Notes: generated by a model not told the origin, from the letters alone. Counted from the stretch's first letter, positions 9,255 through 17,279 are shown. The stretch: 42,144 nucleotides of DNA from Bacteriovoracales bacterium (GCA_030149295.1 JASBRV010000099.1:1-42144); one strand, 5' to 3'. Made by a program: numbers and translations.

Positions 9255-9845
9255 TTAGTTAATTTGAAAACTGACGTAGAAAACGTCTATTACATGACCA
9301 TCAACCAAAAATGAATTAATTGCGGCCTTAATTTCTTCCTTTAAAAAATTCTTTCCTTGGACCGTAAGAAGGTCTTCGGGCCTCTTACCATTCAAAGTTG
9401 TAATTATCGAGTCTCGAATTTGAGCCTTTCTTCTCTTAAATTCTTCCTCATTTGATTCTTTTGAAAACTTAAGCACTGTATTCAAGCGCACAAAACGACG
9501 AGGTCCATCACCCTGAGCGAGGTTAGCTGTGAAACCATCAAGTTGAAAAAGTTTTCCATCATCAACTTGCGCCTCACCTGTATCCTCTACTTGCCCATCC
9601 TCTCCTGTGACCTTTTTCATTTCGGCCTTAACAACGTCTCTAATAGAAGGAGAAGCAGCGAGTTTTTTATGACTCATAAATTGAAAGTAAGCAACAGCAC
9701 CAAGCATAACCGTGTTGAGTATTACGAGTATTGTAAGGAGCGGATTCTTAGCAGAAGCGACTTTATTCGCTGGCGGCTGCACTTCCATTTGCTCATTTTC
9801 TTCGGCCATTTTCTTACCATCCTGGTTTTTCAGAGAGGAAGACAA
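9255..9845 (-). CDS. fliL: Flagellar basal body protein FliL
   Basis: FliL is a single-span membrane protein around the stator and rod that modulates motor torque. A short cytoplasmic N-terminus, one membrane segment (LLTILVILNTVMLGAVAYFQ) and a periplasmic SPFH-like domain with the family end (FLKEEIKAAINSFL and VIDVFYVSFQIN) are present. The start is ambiguous. The TTG at 9845 has GAGG 7 nt upstream and lies about 13 nt after the predicted transcription start. The ATG at 9809 (MAEENEQ) has a weaker AGGA at 10 nt. The gene heads the flagellar operon. Confidence 0.92.
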   Translation of the reverse strand: MSSSLKNQDGKKMAEENEQMEVQPPANKVASAKNPLLTILVILNTVMLGAVAYFQFMSHKKLAASPSIRDVVKAEMKKVTGEDGQVEDTGEAQVDDGKLFQLDGFTANLAQGDGPRRFVRLNTVLKFSKESNEEEFKRRKAQIRDSIITTLNGKRPEDLLTVQGKNFLKEEIKAAINSFLVDGHVIDVFYVSFQIN

Positions 9846-9864
9846 TGCCTACCCTCTGTCAAAA

Positions 9865-9892
9865 ATTATACACGCTGCACGGCCAGGTTCAA
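9865..9892 (-). promoter_or_regulatory. Sigma70-type promoter of the flagellar operon
   Basis: On the minus strand, -35 TTGAAC (9887-9892) and a perfect -10 TATAAT (9865-9870) are separated by 16 bp. Transcription would start near 9858, just upstream of fliL. No sigma54 or sigma28 motif was seen here, so the operon appears to be read by the housekeeping factor. Confidence 0.7.
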
Positions 9893-10037
9893 GCATTCTC
9901 AAAAGGGGAAGGAATTTTCTACCTGAAGTGCTCGGCAAAAATTTCCAAGTCACTGAAAATCCGTCAATTTAATGACAGACAGCCGAAAGACCAACTTTTT
10001 TTACCGACTACTGTGCTGCTTTTCGTTTTATTAAAGA

Positions 10038-10064
10038 TAAAAAAAGCCCGCTCAAGGCGGGCCT
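10038..10064 (-). terminator. Rho-independent terminator after the HU gene
   Basis: The stem GCCCGC/GCGGGC (10046-10051 and 10057-10062) has a 5-nt loop. On the minus strand it is followed by a run of seven T residues (10039-10045). It ends the HU transcript and insulates it from the flagellar operon. Confidence 0.9.
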
Positions 10065-10090
10065 TCTATCCATAAATCCTAAAAAAGGAA

Positions 10091-10369
10091 TTACATCATT
10101 TCTTTCCAAGCCTTACCTGGACGAAACTTTGGTAAAGTCTTAGCTTTAATTTTGATTTTTTCACCAGTCGCAGGGTTAACACCTGTACGAGCTGCACGAC
10201 GAGTTTTAGAAAAAGTACCAAAACCGATTAGTGATACATCGTCACCTTTTTTAACTGTCTTCTTAACTACATCAATAAGTGTAGCTACAAAGTGATCAGC
10301 GTCTTTCTTTGTAAGGTGGTTAAGTTGCTTGTCCTTGAGGATTGCCTCGATCAGCTCTTTTCTGTTCAT
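10091..10369 (-). CDS. hup: HU-family DNA-binding protein
   Basis: HU is a small nucleoid protein that bends DNA as a dimer. The 92-aa length is normal. Helical N-terminal half (MNRKELIEAI, DADHFVATLIDVV), then the GFGTF turn and the DNA-binding beta arm RTGVNPATGEKIKI with its intercalating Pro. It is a single-gene unit with Shine-Dalgarno AGGAG and its own terminator. Assignment to HU rather than IHF is by overall similarity. Confidence 0.95.
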   Translation of the reverse strand: MNRKELIEAILKDKQLNHLTKKDADHFVATLIDVVKKTVKKGDDVSLIGFGTFSKTRRAARTGVNPATGEKIKIKAKTLPKFRPGKAWKEMM

Positions 10370-10480
10370 TCTAACTCCTAAAAAGTTAATTATTATTCGG
10401 ATAAGAAAATGGTTACGTATTTTTTTTTAAATGACAAATTTTTTTTCGTAATGCCCGATCGGATGGGGGTTTTGGACTTT

Positions 10481-10897
10481 TTATTGGATTTTTTCTTGCC
10501 AAATATAGATTTCTTCCTCAAGAACAATATGAATTGATTCTAAAAAAAGACGGTCGATCGTCTCTTCTGAAACTGGATTCTCCCTTCTTTCCCAAAATTT
10601 TTGAAGTAAAATCGGAGAAAGATCCTCAAAGAAATTTGTTAATTGAATGGGAAGAGTTTCTTCAAATTTTTCTTGAAGCTTGGCCAATTTTCTTTCTAAT
10701 TCAAATAAAGCTTCAATAAGAAAGAAAGCATCATTGATTTCCAAAAGACTTTTAAGCTCACCCATAAAAGACTTTATTAGAAGACTTTCATTGAGTTTAT
10801 CATAAGAAAGAAAGTCATCTAAAGACAACTTTTCATCTAAAATATGACTTCTTCTGATTGGTTTCCTTTGAATGTGAGAGTACATTCCTTCAAACAT
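10481..10897 (-). CDS. Hypothetical small helical protein
   Basis: I do not recognise this 138-aa protein. It has no signal peptide or membrane segment and is rich in Leu, Glu, Phe and Lys. A long predicted helix with coiled-coil character lies at about residues 55-85 (LFELERKLAKLQEKFEETL). The ATG at 10897 has no Shine-Dalgarno. A possible -10 (TACGAT) sits 6 nt upstream, so the mRNA could be leaderless, though no -35 is evident. It lies between hup and the dsbA-like gene on the same strand, after the latter's terminator. Confidence 0.6.
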   Translation of the reverse strand: MFEGMYSHIQRKPIRRSHILDEKLSLDDFLSYDKLNESLLIKSFMGELKSLLEINDAFFLIEALFELERKLAKLQEKFEETLPIQLTNFFEDLSPILLQKFWERRENPVSEETIDRLFLESIHIVLEEEIYIWQEKIQ

Positions 10898-10913
10898 AGA
10901 ACTATCGTAACAT

Positions 10914-10950
10914 AAAAAAGGCCTCGCTTTCGCAAGGCCTCTCCTTTTTG
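10914..10950 (-). terminator. Terminator after the dsbA-like gene
   Basis: The stem AGGCCT...AGGCCT (10919-10924 and 10935-10940) has an extended imperfect CG stem and a small loop. T-runs flank it in both orientations (CTTTTTTA on the minus strand). It lies about 30 nt past the stop of the minus-strand dsbA-like gene and could act on both strands. Confidence 0.75.
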
Positions 10951-10981
10951 GCTAATCACTAACCCATTTAATGATTCATAA

Positions 10982-11746
10982 TTAAAGCTTAACTAGATCT
11001 CTTTTTTGCAGTTCTTTGATGATCTTATCAAAATGTGAGGCTGGATAAGCACCCCTAACGGCAATACCATTAAGAACAAAGCCAGGAGTTCCTTGGATAC
11101 CAAACTTAGCTGCTTCGGCCATATCTTGTTTAATTCGCTCATTGACCTCTTTGGATTTGATATCTTTAGCCAATTTGCTCATGTTTACACCAAGTTTCTT
11201 TGCAACTGCATCAAGAAAACTCTTTCCATTCTTTAATTTTCTTTGATTCTTGAAAATCTCATCATGGAACTCAAAGGCTTTATCTTCATTTTGAAGACGA
11301 ATAGCCTCAAAATATTGAGCTGCAATCATTGCTTGCTTATGAAAACTCAGAGGAAGATGCTTGTAGATGAACTTGATCTTACCTTTATACTTTTCCATTA
11401 GTTCCGTAACCGTACCAAAACCTCTCGTACAGTACGGACACTCAAAGTCAGAGTATTCCACTAGGACAAGGGGTGCATCTTTTGGACCCCTCATGGCCTC
11501 ATCATCTCTAATTTGTGGCTTCAGAGGATTTTTAAAAGATTCCTCAAAGGCCATCTCTTCTCTTTGTGTCTTACTTGTCTCAGCTACCTCCTGAATAGTT
11601 TTCATAAAAGCTGCAGGATTCGCCTTGATAGCTTCAAAAATTATTTCAGGCTTTTCTTTGAGAGTCTTTGCCAATTTATCTTCATTCATACATGAAGATA
11701 GACCCAAGACTGCCGCGGCCATTAAAAATACACTCAATTTTTTCAT
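10982..11746 (-). CDS. DsbA-family thioredoxin-fold lipoprotein
   Basis: This is a predicted envelope thiol-disulfide oxidoreductase. Residues 1-19 form a lipoprotein signal with lipobox LSSC (Cys19). A helical linker of about 65 residues follows. The thioredoxin domain has active site CPYC at 103-106 (context EYSDFECPYCTRG) and cis-Pro motif GTPGF near residue 215, with the inserted helical domain of DsbA/BdbD-like proteins between them. At 254 aa it resembles the DsbA/DsbG-like Thioredoxin_4 group rather than classical DsbA. Whether it oxidises or isomerises disulfides cannot be told. It is a single gene with its own terminator. Confidence 0.88.
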   Translation of the reverse strand: MKKLSVFLMAAAVLGLSSCMNEDKLAKTLKEKPEIIFEAIKANPAAFMKTIQEVAETSKTQREEMAFEESFKNPLKPQIRDDEAMRGPKDAPLVLVEYSDFECPYCTRGFGTVTELMEKYKGKIKFIYKHLPLSFHKQAMIAAQYFEAIRLQNEDKAFEFHDEIFKNQRKLKNGKSFLDAVAKKLGVNMSKLAKDIKSKEVNERIKQDMAEAAKFGIQGTPGFVLNGIAVRGAYPASHFDKIIKELQKRDLVKL

Positions 11747-11805
11747 CTTTATTCCTTTTCTTATTGTGGATGACCACTATTATTCTTCATTTCCTTTCCA
11801 GAAAA

Positions 11806-12807
11806 TCAACCTTTTGTTTCATCATTCTCAACTAAATTCCTCTCTACCCAATCAAGATACTTATTAAGCTTACGCGTTTGATCTCTAAAAAAGGGATATC
11901 CAATCAAATGAACTCTCTTTCCATAATTTCCCTTGAGGAAGCTTCGCATTGTACTAAAGATAGCAAAAGCAGGTGTAGCTACTATTTGGTAGAGGTGGCG
12001 CGCTAAAAAACAATACATCAAAAAAGTAACGATCAACACAATCAAGATAATCTTATCCAAGAGTCGCGCCTGTTCGCTTAGAAAGAAATTAATTTTCGGA
12101 TCTATAGGTAAAATTTGTTCTGCAAGATTGATAAGGCTACCATAAAGCTCATTAGCAAAGGCATAGAGAGTGATACTAACAGCAAGAATCGTTGCAATGA
12201 GATAAAGAATGTAGTGCATGAAAAAGGTGGTTTCAAACACTGGCTGATGAATCCTTGTGTATTTCTTGGGGATAACCACCTTTAATAAACTTTTATTGGC
12301 TTCTGCTGTTTCAATAGAATTAAAAAAGAATTCACTAAACTGACTTAATAATTTTAAATCGGTGAAGAAGTCAGGATTGTAGCTTGAACTCTCACCATTA
12401 TTCCTTTTTTCACAATACTCACCTATCGTTCGAAAGGGTCTCAGCAGAAGGTCACTTATATAGATTGAGGTAATGCTGATAAAAATGAGAAGAAGAGCGG
12501 CATAGGGCATTAAATCTATAAGAGTGCTTGAGAGAAAGTCATAAAAAACCTCCTCAAAACGATCCATACCATTAATCTCATTGGCCCTAAAGAATAAAAG
12601 GTCTAAGCTTAATAAGATGAAAATACACCCTCCCATCACACCAAATGAGAATAGTGATACCGTCGTCATCTTAAGCGATGTCCCTAATCTAAACTTAGCT
12701 TCCTCATCTTTCCATAGTCTTTGCCAATAAGACTTAAGAGGAGAAAGCTTACTCTTCAACCTTTGAGTAAGGGTCAAGAAATGTACTCCTGTTGCAATTG
12801 ATACCAT
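11806..12807 (-). CDS. Four-span membrane protein with two HAMP-like modules
   Basis: I do not recognise the family. The 333-aa protein has two similar halves, each with two membrane segments around an extracytoplasmic loop. Each half ends in a cytoplasmic stretch that reads like a HAMP linker. The first is LLLRPFRTIGEYCEKRNNGE to about residue 170. The second is ATPAFAIFSTMRSFLKGNYG to the end, with a DxTRKLNKYLDWV second helix. No kinase, cyclase or methyl-accepting domain follows. A sensory or scaffold role is possible but unproven. The ATG at 12807 overlaps a TATAAT sequence, so the exact start is uncertain. Confidence 0.6.
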   Translation of the reverse strand: MVSIATGVHFLTLTQRLKSKLSPLKSYWQRLWKDEEAKFRLGTSLKMTTVSLFSFGVMGGCIFILLSLDLLFFRANEINGMDRFEEVFYDFLSSTLIDLMPYAALLLIFISITSIYISDLLLRPFRTIGEYCEKRNNGESSSYNPDFFTDLKLLSQFSEFFFNSIETAEANKSLLKVVIPKKYTRIHQPVFETTFFMHYILYLIATILAVSITLYAFANELYGSLINLAEQILPIDPKINFFLSEQARLLDKIILIVLIVTFLMYCFLARHLYQIVATPAFAIFSTMRSFLKGNYGKRVHLIGYPFFRDQTRKLNKYLDWVERNLVENDETKG

Positions 12808-13158
12808 TATAAGGACTTAGCTCCTAGAATACTTTACAGAAAATGTTTCCTGCTTTGTTTTAGTCTCCTCCAAACTCGGCTTTTAGATGCCATCCTGTTA
12901 AAGGCCCGCCGTTAATTTTCTGTCAATTCTAGCCCTCCTTCAGCCATTTTCCCTCTTGGGAAAAGTGTTTAAGTTTTTGACAACAGTTGAGAAGGTTACA
13001 GGGTTAAGCGAAAAGTCCCTGTCATCAACCCGGTAAGCCACTGAAATTACATAAGTCAGGCCTTAAAAAGGACTCCCCCCTATACCTGACTGGTTTGGCA
13101 CGTTTTCTGCAACGTAATAGGCATATAGCTTTAATTGTTTTCTAACTAGGAGAGAGAG
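12808..13158. other. 351-bp intergenic region with three inverted repeats
   Basis: No gene was found. The region contains three dyads ahead of the sigma54 promoter: TTTTCCC/GGGAAAA (12947-12953 and 12958-12964, 4-nt loop), ACAGGG/CCCTGT (12998-13003 and 13017-13022, 13-nt spacer), and AGTCAGG/CCTGACT (13054-13060 and 13085-13091). The second is centred about 110 nt upstream of the predicted transcription start, a typical distance for an activator of sigma54. A structured RNA is the alternative. Confidence 0.5.
13095..13112 (+). promoter_or_regulatory. Sigma54 (RpoN) promoter
   Basis: The sequence TTGGCACGTTTTCTGCA matches the sigma54 consensus TGGCACG-N4-TTGCW at all but one position (CTGCA for TTGCA). 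GG at 13097-13098 is the -24 element and GC at 13109-13110 the -12 element. Transcription would start near 13122, about 37 nt ahead of the lipoprotein start codon. Confidence 0.75.
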
Positions 13159-13803
13159 ATGAAAACACAAAAACTAAAGACCATTGGTCGCAATCTAGGA
13201 GTGCTTAGTCTGACAGCACTCATGCTAGCTTCATGTGGATCAGACAGTAATGAGAGTGCACCAGCACCAGTGAACAACACAACCACGACAACGAATTCCA
13301 ACCCTGTTTTTAATAACACAGGAATTAATGGAAACGATGCTAGTGTTTGGAACTCACTAAAAAGTCAAAATAGCTGCCCTCAAGGCAGAATGAGTGATTT
13401 AACTTTTCAAATCACAGGCGGAAACACTTACGGTAACACTATTGTTCAAGCTCAACTTCAGTCTGGAACATCTAGTGGAAGTGTCCAAGCATCATATTAT
13501 GGAATCAGTGGCAATAGAGACCTTCTTTATGTTCAAAAGGTCGCCAATGGAAACGGTGCTACTTACAATGTAGTCGTTTCGTATTGTAACTGGAGTCTAA
13601 ATGGCATGACGATGATCGGCGACGGTGCTTCCATGTCAAACTTTCAAGTTCAAAACCTCGTTCTCAACAATGGTAGTAATTGTACAACAGGTGCTGTAAC
13701 CGCTGGTTACGTAGCATTTCAAAGTCAATTAGCAGCTGATTACACCAACCCACAAGGTTTTGTTCCTGTTCAATTCGCATCAGCAGGAATCAACTGTTAT
13801 TAA
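13159..13803 (+). CDS. Secreted lipoprotein of unknown function
   Basis: The 214-aa precursor has a lipoprotein signal with lipobox LASC. A Thr/Asn/Ser-rich flexible spacer follows (about residues 35-55), then a beta-rich domain of about 150 residues rich in Gly, Asn, Ser and Gln. Four Cys (in NSCPQG, SYCNWS, SNCTTG and at the penultimate position) may form two disulfides. A strong Shine-Dalgarno (AGGAGAGAGAG) precedes the ATG. The sigma54 promoter implies activator-dependent expression, possibly stage- or signal-specific. No family was recognised. Confidence 0.85.
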   Translation: MKTQKLKTIGRNLGVLSLTALMLASCGSDSNESAPAPVNNTTTTTNSNPVFNNTGINGNDASVWNSLKSQNSCPQGRMSDLTFQITGGNTYGNTIVQAQLQSGTSSGSVQASYYGISGNRDLLYVQKVANGNGATYNVVVSYCNWSLNGMTMIGDGASMSNFQVQNLVLNNGSNCTTGAVTAGYVAFQSQLAADYTNPQGFVPVQFASAGINCY

Positions 13804-13819
13804 TTTAAGGTAATTTATA

Positions 13820-13850
13820 AAAGCTCCAAAGGAATGGAGCTTTCTCTCTA
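13820..13850 (+). terminator. Terminator after the lipoprotein gene
   Basis: A perfect 9-bp stem AAAGCTCCA/TGGAGCTTT (13820-13828 and 13835-13843) with a 6-nt loop is followed by a pyrimidine-rich CTCTCTCT tract rather than a pure T-run. Confidence 0.7.
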
Positions 13851-13856
13851 CTCTCT

Positions 13857-13903
13857 CTCAAGTGAGGGGTGAGGGTGAACATTACCTTCACTCCTCTCTT
13901 AAG
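13857..13903. other. 20-bp imperfect hairpin between convergent genes
   Basis: Arms 13857-13876 and 13884-13903 pair over 20 positions with most mismatches being G-U-compatible, around a 7-nt loop. It sits between the lipoprotein terminator and the end of the minus-strand amidase gene. It may block read-through from the amidase side, although no T-run follows. Confidence 0.45.
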
Positions 13904-13945
13904 AAAAAGAGTCGAGACTAAATTACCTCTTTTCTTTAATGACTT

Positions 13946-14710
13946 TTAAAGAAGAGAGGGCTCACTTTTGCTCTGATTTTTGATGTACTCAGAAAGACCT
14001 TGAGCAACAGCTTTGGCATAACGATCTTGAAAACGATCATTAAGAAGCTTGTTGAGCTCTCTCGAATTAGAAAGAAAACCCACCTCAAGTAAAATCGCAG
14101 GTCTCTTGGTTAAGGCCAAAACATAGAAAAGGCCAGGCTTCACTCCGCGATCTTTTAGCTTATACTTTTTCCCAACTATCTTTTGAATGCGAGAATGAAT
14201 GGAAGTCGCTAAACCCTTTGAATACTTTACTGTCCTGTCAATCACCAAGTCCGTAAGAATCTTATTAACAATAAGCTCTTCTCCCTTAAGGTTTTTGTTT
14301 TCCACGCTCTCAACCTTTTTAATGGCTGAGTCATTGTGATTATCAAGGTAGTAAGTCTCAAAACCCCGTGGTTCATTCGCTTCAGACGCATTAACGTGAA
14401 CACTAATGAAATAATCAGCCTTAATTTTATCAGCAATCTCCGCTCGTTCAGCAAGAGAAACTGTCCGATCCACACTTCGAGTCAGATAGGAATTAAAATT
14501 GCGCTTACCCAATTCTTCATGAATCTTTTTAGCCAGAGAAAGCGCAATATCCTTTTCACGAATAAGACGCCATTTTTTCTTACCATAATAAAAGCGAGCA
14601 CGAGCGCCTTCATCCTCTCCGCCGTGTCCGGGGTCAATAAGAATGGTCACTGCCTGAGCAGGTAGAATCAAACTAATCAATAGAGTACAAATAAAGATAA
14701 AAACTTTCAT
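13946..14710 (-). CDS. Secreted N-acetylmuramoyl-L-alanine amidase (AmiC type)
   Basis: This enzyme cuts the amide bond between MurNAc and the stem peptide in peptidoglycan. The 254-aa precursor has a signal peptide ending PAQA (residue 20) and a single Amidase_3 domain. Zinc ligands are His29 (DPGHGG), Glu52 (REKD) and His105 (SVHVNA), and the catalytic Glu is 209 (LLEVGF). There is no AMIN or peptidoglycan-binding module, and an insertion lies at about residues 125-165. Its ATG overlaps the SpoIID-like stop by one base (TAATG), so the two are translationally coupled and probably act together. Confidence 0.95.
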   Translation of the reverse strand: MKVFIFICTLLISLILPAQAVTILIDPGHGGEDEGARARFYYGKKKWRLIREKDIALSLAKKIHEELGKRNFNSYLTRSVDRTVSLAERAEIADKIKADYFISVHVNASEANEPRGFETYYLDNHNDSAIKKVESVENKNLKGEELIVNKILTDLVIDRTVKYSKGLATSIHSRIQKIVGKKYKLKDRGVKPGLFYVLALTKRPAILLEVGFLSNSRELNKLLNDRFQDRYAKAVAQGLSEYIKNQSKSEPSLL

Positions 14711-15933
14711 TAATACAGCTTCTGTAATTTGTGACCGGGAAAATAATGGGCCAAGATCGCCTTATAATCCCATCCCTTATCGGCAAGATCAAGAGCCCCC
14801 AGCTGGCACATACCTACCCCATGCCCTAGCCCATCACCTTTAAGTCTTAAGACACTTTTATAGGGTCCAGACATTTCTAACGTTAGTCTAAAGTTATTAG
14901 AGGGAACAATAAAACGTCCAAAGTACCTCCTCAAAAGAGATTTTTTAAAGACCAAAACTTTATCCCCTAAATAAAAGCGAATCACACGGGAAAACTTTTT
15001 GTCAGGAACAATTTTGATTTCCTTTTTTAAGTCCTGAGATTCAATTTTGGTGATATGCCCTTTTCGCTTTGCCCATTTGAGGAACTTTTTAAAACGACTC
15101 AAGCTTAAGGTTTTATCAAAACCTCTCTCTCCATGATCCTTACAAAAGGGACAGGGAACCGATTTGTAACCCTTTACCCTATTTTGCCAAACCTGTTCTG
15201 GCCTTAAGGTTTGTCCACCACATTTCGCATGAAAAAAGATAGGACTTATCTTTCCTTCACCATGAGAGAGTACATACCCCTCAGTTGATTGGGCAGCAAG
15301 TTGGGTTTTCAAATTCGTATCAAAAAAGTTTCCTGAGACTTGATGTTTTTCAGAACTCTCCAGGTGATAATAGGTTTCATGTCCTGCTTCACGACTCACT
15401 TGTCTGCTTCTCATTTTATGAATCGCATAGCTTCTCGCTGCTACGGCCTGCGCTTTTAAGGCTTCGATTGGCCACTTTGAATTCATTTCTCGTGCCAACA
15501 AACTTGAAATATAGTTTTCCAAATCTGTTTCATGGATAACATCACAGCTATTGTTATTTTTTGAAGTCACGACGTGAAGAAGGCCTTGATACTTATCCTT
15601 CGCCAAAGAAATAAGACCTGTTGCCGAACCAAGTGAAGCCAAAAGGACCGGTTTGCTTTGCCTTTTCTTTTGAGAAAGATTTCGGCATTTAAACTTAACG
15701 GCTTTTCGTCCTTTAAATTTTCTAATCTGATTACTGAGATGGGATTTTCTTTTGAGATCAGTGCCTGTGATAATGACATCTTTGAGAGACTTTTGAACTC
15801 TGACTCTGATACGAGGGGCCCTTAACTCTGGTCCCTTTTGAGGCTCCTTTCTATCTAGGCCATAAATCTTGGCAATACTTGCAAAGGCGCTAGTGCTCAT
15901 CAGAAAGAAAAGGGTGATCGTTAAACCTTTCAA
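14710..15933 (-). CDS. SpoIID/LytB-family lytic transglycosylase
   Basis: SpoIID-type enzymes cleave glycan strands that amidases have stripped of peptides. The family core includes LAREMNSKWPIEALKAQAVA (catalytic Glu in AREM), ARSYAI, the CGGQT segment and the C-terminal GLGHGVGMCQLGA followed by ILAHYFPGHKL. A signal peptide ends at ...STSAFA. The start was set at the TTG at 15933, because GGAAGGAG lies 5-6 nt before it and the signal peptide begins there. The ATG at 15948 has no ribosome-binding site. A CPFC pair near the middle could bind metal or form a disulfide. It is coupled to the amidase downstream. Confidence 0.93.
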   Translation of the reverse strand: MKGLTITLFFLMSTSAFASIAKIYGLDRKEPQKGPELRAPRIRVRVQKSLKDVIITGTDLKRKSHLSNQIRKFKGRKAVKFKCRNLSQKKRQSKPVLLASLGSATGLISLAKDKYQGLLHVVTSKNNNSCDVIHETDLENYISSLLAREMNSKWPIEALKAQAVAARSYAIHKMRSRQVSREAGHETYYHLESSEKHQVSGNFFDTNLKTQLAAQSTEGYVLSHGEGKISPIFFHAKCGGQTLRPEQVWQNRVKGYKSVPCPFCKDHGERGFDKTLSLSRFKKFLKWAKRKGHITKIESQDLKKEIKIVPDKKFSRVIRFYLGDKVLVFKKSLLRRYFGRFIVPSNNFRLTLEMSGPYKSVLRLKGDGLGHGVGMCQLGALDLADKGWDYKAILAHYFPGHKLQKLY

Positions 15934-16035
15934 CTGGGCTCCTTCCATGGTGCCAAAATTTTCATCTTCTCAAAGAGATGAACCTCAAGTTAAATAATAA
16001 CGCCTTTAGTAATTAAATTCAATGATTCTGGGATG

Positions 16036-16887
16036 TTAAGAAAGAGCTTCCATTACTTTTTGGAGGTCAAGCCATGCGGATCTCTTCATATTAGGGTTAA
16101 TTTGCAAAATATCGGGATGAAAAATCGGAAAAGCCTTTATCGTTGTCTCATTTCCTTTATTTTGAACCAGTAGGCTGACCTCTTTTCCATGAACCCGCGA
16201 TAGCCTTTCTTTCTTTCCAAGAATGATGTTGGTAGCGACAGCTCCTAAGCAAACGACAATGATTTCTTTATGCTTATCGAGTTTATTTAAAACTTGATGC
16301 CACTGAGCCGTGCCCAATTCCTGATCTTTCTCGATGAAAACCCGGCAATAAGTATTTTCAGATAACTTCATGGCAGCAATCATTTTGGAAAGAAGATCAC
16401 TATGGGGGGCTTCTGGGTCAAAGTCTTTTGGCCTATCCCCTAGGAAAAGAACCTTGGTCTGTTGGCTTAGGGCCTCAACAAATAAGGGATAGTCACCTTC
16501 TTGTTCGCTTTTAATATTCAATTCGTCTAAATTGATCTTATCAATACCAGCTTCTGCCTTGATCTTTGCCTCGCCACCGGGAAAGGTGACAGAGCCTTTC
16601 GTTTCACTTTGCTCTTCCACAAAACGACCGAGAGATTGCAACACCTGCTTTCTCTCATTTTCATTTTGGGGCTCACTTCCCGCAACACGCGGTCCCTGAG
16701 TCACTAGAGGCACTTTTGGCTTCGGCTTATCCCAAACACCTTTTATTGGCTTAAGGGAAATCAGAACCTGTGAAAACAAAGCTTCAGCATAGCTTGGAAA
16801 AGGAAAGCTTCCCTTTTTATTCACTTCCTGAATCGACTTTCGCAAGTCTTTGTAATCAATAGGTTCGTCTTCAGAGAAATTAGACAA
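16036..16887 (-). CDS. Uracil-DNA-glycosylase-like protein, degenerate
   Basis: The C-terminal half (about residues 145-283) has the outline of the UDG superfamily: VLFLGDRPKDFD in place of the usual GEAPG loop, DLLSKMIAAMKL, VCLGAVATNIILG, and FHPDILQINPNMKRSAWLDL as the motif around the catalytic-loop His. The four Cys of iron-sulfur family-4 enzymes are absent and the N-terminal 140 residues are unassigned. Activity on uracil is therefore doubtful. The start is a TTG at 16887; no nearby ATG is available. It lies downstream of nothing obvious and is probably monocistronic. Confidence 0.62.
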   Translation of the reverse strand: MSNFSEDEPIDYKDLRKSIQEVNKKGSFPFPSYAEALFSQVLISLKPIKGVWDKPKPKVPLVTQGPRVAGSEPQNENERKQVLQSLGRFVEEQSETKGSVTFPGGEAKIKAEAGIDKINLDELNIKSEQEGDYPLFVEALSQQTKVLFLGDRPKDFDPEAPHSDLLSKMIAAMKLSENTYCRVFIEKDQELGTAQWHQVLNKLDKHKEIIVVCLGAVATNIILGKKERLSRVHGKEVSLLVQNKGNETTIKAFPIFHPDILQINPNMKRSAWLDLQKVMEALS

Positions 16888-17066
16888 TTTTAATCGCCTT
16901 TTAATTGGAGGATTTTACCCTACGGTAATAATCTCCCATAAATCCCAAACTCCCATTTCTTTGTAAAGACGAGTCTCATAAAAGACGAAAAATAATATAA
17001 CCCTGCCCTGTAGAGGGTGGTTTACCTGCAACGGGTCAAAGACCCACCAATTGAGGAGTTACGGCC

Positions 17067-17279
17067 ATGTCTAAAGAGGTCGACTTTAAATTTGAAAAAT
17101 TTGAAGAGTATTTTGGCGAAATAAGCCAAGTCAAAAAGCAAATTGATGATTGTCGAATTTGTGGAACAAAGCTCGTTTTCACTCATCTCTCTGACTATAA
17201 AAATCTTTATGTCCAAGAGACAGCAAGATGTCCAGAGTGTGGTGGTGGAAATAAGAAATTAATCCATATATTAAATTAA
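17067..17279 (+). CDS. 70-aa zinc-ribbon protein
   Basis: This small protein has a charged N-terminal helix and two CxxC pairs, Cys29/32 (CRIC) and Cys55/58 (CPEC), separated by 22 residues, which is the pattern of a zinc ribbon. A clear Shine-Dalgarno (GAGGAG) precedes the ATG. The leader holds a GGGTC/GACCC hairpin (about 17034-17046). It ends convergently with uvrC, overlapping it by 4 bp (TTAA). Function unknown; nucleic-acid or protein binding is plausible. Confidence 0.75.
   Translation: MSKEVDFKFEKFEEYFGEISQVKKQIDDCRICGTKLVFTHLSDYKNLYVQETARCPECGGGNKKLIHILN

Noticed and set aside
12977..12982. Perfect TTGACA as a possible -35
   Set aside because: No acceptable -10 is found 16-19 bp downstream (AGGGTT/GGGTTA).
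13030..13092. Partial likeness to a cobalamin riboswitch (GCCACTG, then AAGTCAGG)
   Set aside because: The rest of the B12 box does not follow, the other conserved stems are missing, and the segment lies upstream of the sigma54 start, so the lipoprotein mRNA would not contain it.
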